Assembly (NCBI RefSeq): GCF_012524165.2
Contig: NZ_JABACJ020000021.1
Span: forward strand, 1 to 64,000
DNA from: Faecalicatena faecalis
GTDB taxonomy: Bacteria > Bacillota > Clostridia > Lachnospirales > Lachnospiraceae
Direction: 5' to 3'
DNA length: 64,000 bases
The position numbers were made by a program, and so were the translations under genes. Under the pieces are notes generated by a model, which was given only the letters and a program-made list of their open reading frames with translations, ran no database searches and had not been told where the DNA came from. Positions 62,061 through 64,000 of the stretch are shown here, in pieces (positions within the stretch are counted from its first letter, which is position 1; every line of letters begins with the position of its first letter).

Positions 62061-63284
62061 ATGGCAGCACATGTATTGGATGAGGCGAACCGATGCCTGA
62101 ATTGTAAGAATCCACAATGTCAGAAGGGATGCCCCATCCACACCCCGATACCGGAGGTCATCCGGCTTTTGCTGGACGGAGATCTGGATGAGGCTGGGTG
62201 GAAATTATTCGAGAACAATCCTTTGACGACCGTATGCAGTCTGATCTGTAATCATGAAAAGCAATGTGAGGGACACTGTATACTGGGACGAAAAGGAGCG
62301 CCTGTGCATTTCTCTACAATAGAAAATTATATATCCAGTACCTATAGTTCAAAAATGGTCAAAGGGCCGGCCCCGTCCAATGGAATGCGTGCAGCCATCA
62401 TTGGCTCCGGCCCTGCAGGCCTTACGATCGCAGTACTCCTTGCCAGAAAAGGATATCAGGTCACCATCTTTGAAAGTAAAGATAAGATAGGCGGGGTGCT
62501 GCGCTACGGCATCCCGGAGTTCAGACTGCCAAAGAGTATATTGGATGATTTTGAGTATCGCCACCTCAGGCTGAAGGATATCAAGGTAAGACCGAATACA
62601 ACAATTGGGGCAGCCATTACCATCGAAGACCTGTTAAGAGATGGCTACAGAGCCGTTTTCATCGGAACAGGAGTATGGCGTCCGAATGCGCTTCATATTA
62701 AGGGGGAGACTCTGGGTCATGTACATTATGGAATCAACTACCTGAATAACCCGGACAGCTTCCATTTGGGAGAGAATGTCATCGTGATCGGAGCCGGAAA
62801 TGCGGCGATGGATGTTGCAAGAACAGCTCTTCGCAAAGGTGTCAGGAACCTTCAATGCTTTTCAAGAGAGGCTTCGGCTGCAGCAAGTAAGCACGAGTTT
62901 GACTATGCTGTCTTGGAGGGCGTGGAATTTATCTACTGTAAAATTCCGGTGGAAATCACCGATGAGGGCGTGATTTTTGCAGATGTTCGGCAAAAAGAGG
63001 ACAACACAATAGAAAGGATTCCGGGTACAGAGAAGTTATATCCTGCTGACAGTGTGATTATTTCGATCAGTCAGGGGCCGCGCAGCCAACTGGTCAATAC
63101 GACGAAGGGATTGGATGCAGATCACCGCGGCCTGCTCGTGACAGATGAGAAAGGACATACCACAAGACCAGAGATTTTCGCAAGCGGAGACGTGGTCGCC
63201 GGGGCCAGGACGGTCGTTGAGGCGGTCGCACATTCTAAGCTGGTCGCGGAATCCATGGATCAATATATGCAGAGTCTGCTTTAG
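62061..63284 (+). CDS. Stand-alone GltD-like NAD(P)-dependent oxidoreductase
   Basis: 407 residues, start ATG 62061 with AAGGAGGA upstream. N-terminal cluster cysteines CLNCKNPQCQKGCPIHTPI and CSLICNHEKQCEGHC, FAD motif AIIGSGPAGLTIAVLLARKG near residue 111 and nucleotide motif VIGAGNAAMDVARTA near residue 240. The same build occurs in GltD and in the C-terminal half of YgfK, but no large-subunit partner is adjacent. It may serve as an electron donor to another enzyme, possibly the FAD-less XdhD; partner unknown. Confidence 0.85.
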   Translation: MAAHVLDEANRCLNCKNPQCQKGCPIHTPIPEVIRLLLDGDLDEAGWKLFENNPLTTVCSLICNHEKQCEGHCILGRKGAPVHFSTIENYISSTYSSKMVKGPAPSNGMRAAIIGSGPAGLTIAVLLARKGYQVTIFESKDKIGGVLRYGIPEFRLPKSILDDFEYRHLRLKDIKVRPNTTIGAAITIEDLLRDGYRAVFIGTGVWRPNALHIKGETLGHVHYGINYLNNPDSFHLGENVIVIGAGNAAMDVARTALRKGVRNLQCFSREASAAASKHEFDYAVLEGVEFIYCKIPVEITDEGVIFADVRQKEDNTIERIPGTEKLYPADSVIISISQGPRSQLVNTTKGLDADHRGLLVTDEKGHTTRPEIFASGDVVAGARTVVEAVAHSKLVAESMDQYMQSLL

Positions 63285-63451
63285 CGCATGTAGGTGCAGT
63301 GGGGCGTAAACAGATTGACGAGTGAACTGTAACAATAGATCCTTGTTTAGGGAAAGAAGAACGTAAAAATTTGTAGATTTTAACACCCGCAGGGAGTATA
63401 ATAAAGAAAGCCTCAAAGAAAAGGCTAATTACACAGGAGGTAGAATTTATT

Positions 63452-64000
63452 ATGTGGATGCGGGCAGATTTAAAAATGAGAGCAAAACAGGCAGTTCACA
63501 GGAATTACTGGTCAGCCGTGGTAGTAGCCTTGGTCATGACGGTCATAACAGCGATATTTTCCTCTTCAGGCGCCAACAGCGTAAGGGGAGATCATTCCTT
63601 CTTTGGAGATAGTTACTTTTCCAGATTTTCTCTTTTATATGCGGCGTTTGCATCAATTATTGCAATCGTCAGTGTAGCAATGATCGTCCTTGATGTTTTT
63701 GTGGGGAATGTTCTGTTGGTGGGAGGACACCGTTTCTTTATCCTGAACCAGACGGAGACACCGACAGCCGGGACGCTGGCATATGGATTCAAGTCGGGCA
63801 GTTACGGCAACGTGGTCCTGGTCATGTTCATGAGAGATTTGTTTACATTCTTATGGGCGCTGTTATTTCTTGTACCAGGAATCATCAAGTACTATGAATA
63901 CCGGATGGTACCTTATATCCTTGCAGAGAATCCGGCGATGTCAAAAGAAGAGGCATTTTTGATCAGCAAAAAGATGATGATGGGACAGAAGTGGAATACC
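63452..64000 (+). CDS. DUF975-family membrane protein (partial, runs off the window)
   Basis: ATG 63452 with ACAGGAGG upstream opens a frame of 183 codons to the window end. It begins MWMRADLKMRAKQAVHRNYW, a typical DUF975 start, with hydrophobic segments at about residues 21-37, 60-90 and 128-145. Function is not known for the family. A TATAAT at 63397-63402 and a 5-bp hairpin (AGCCT/AGGCT, 63409-63426) lie just upstream. Confidence 0.85.
   Translation, partial: MWMRADLKMRAKQAVHRNYWSAVVVALVMTVITAIFSSSGANSVRGDHSFFGDSYFSRFSLLYAAFASIIAIVSVAMIVLDVFVGNVLLVGGHRFFILNQTETPTAGTLAYGFKSGSYGNVVLVMFMRDLFTFLWALLFLVPGIIKYYEYRMVPYILAENPAMSKEEAFLISKKMMMGQKWNT

Noticed and set aside
1..64000. CRISPR array, prophage, insertion sequence or restriction-modification island
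   Set aside because: No regularly spaced direct repeats, transposase, integrase, structural phage genes or methylase-endonuclease pairs were seen on either strand.

Overview
This window looks like a chromosome segment from a gut-type Lachnospiraceae (Clostridia). The grounds are strong AGGAGG-type ribosome binding sites, LL-diaminopimelate aminotransferase, an archaeal-type AspRS next to GatCAB, ANTAR and PocR/AraC-type regulators, AAA-ATPase-like/PD-(D/E)XK genes, and a selenium-type molybdenum hydroxylase locus. Genus cannot be fixed from the sequence alone. No rRNA, tRNA, CRISPR array, prophage or transposase was seen.

Layout. Bases 1-600 carry no convincing gene. They hold a GC/homopolymer-rich edge, then a roughly 300-nt imperfect inverted repeat (93-388) that folds as a three-way junction with several G-U wobbles, then G-rich DNA. 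From 610 to 17 kb lies a glutamine/amide-nitrogen block: purF-pyrG-gltB-gltD, glnA-ANTAR regulator, and aspS-gatC-gatA-gatB. The purF, glnA and aspS leaders each contain a hexaloop hairpin (loop AAAGGC or AAGGGC) next to or overlapping an intrinsic terminator, and an ANTAR-domain protein is encoded between glnA and aspS. Together these look like a local antitermination regulon. dapL follows. Next (18.3-21.7 kb) is a MarR regulator with an ArsA/Get3-like ATPase pair and a small helical protein. The second ATPase gene is interrupted by an in-frame TAG. The MarR protein and the small protein end in nearly the same C-terminal peptide.

From 21.7 to 27.2 kb are an AAA-ATPase-like/nuclease gene, a methyltransferase, hslO and nadE. 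At 27.3 kb an unusual purine-riboswitch-like aptamer precedes guaD-xdhA-xdhB-xdhC. Its P1 strand is also the 5' arm of a terminator, so ligand should turn expression on. A second AAA-ATPase-like gene follows.

From 34.4 to 53.0 kb is a divergent anaerobic purine/urate-degradation locus. Leftward: YheO-type regulator, dpaL (ygeX), ygeY, ygeW, ridA, carbamate kinase and an NCS2 permease. Rightward: ssnA, ygfK, hyuA, yqeC, a yqeB-mocA fusion and xdhD. The likely flow is purine uptake, oxidation or reduction of the ring by molybdenum and flavin enzymes, ring opening by amidohydrolases, transfer of a carbamoyl group to make ATP, and cleavage of diaminopropionate to pyruvate and ammonia, with RidA clearing aminoacrylate. 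A tandem palindrome sits between the two divergent promoters.

From 53.1 to 64 kb is a carbohydrate region: ABC permeases and binding protein without an ATPase, an AraC regulator, a HAD hydrolase, a GH3 glycosidase and a GPH symporter. A stand-alone GltD-like flavoprotein and a truncated DUF975 membrane protein end the window. Two short hairpin repeat families are scattered through the intergenic spaces.
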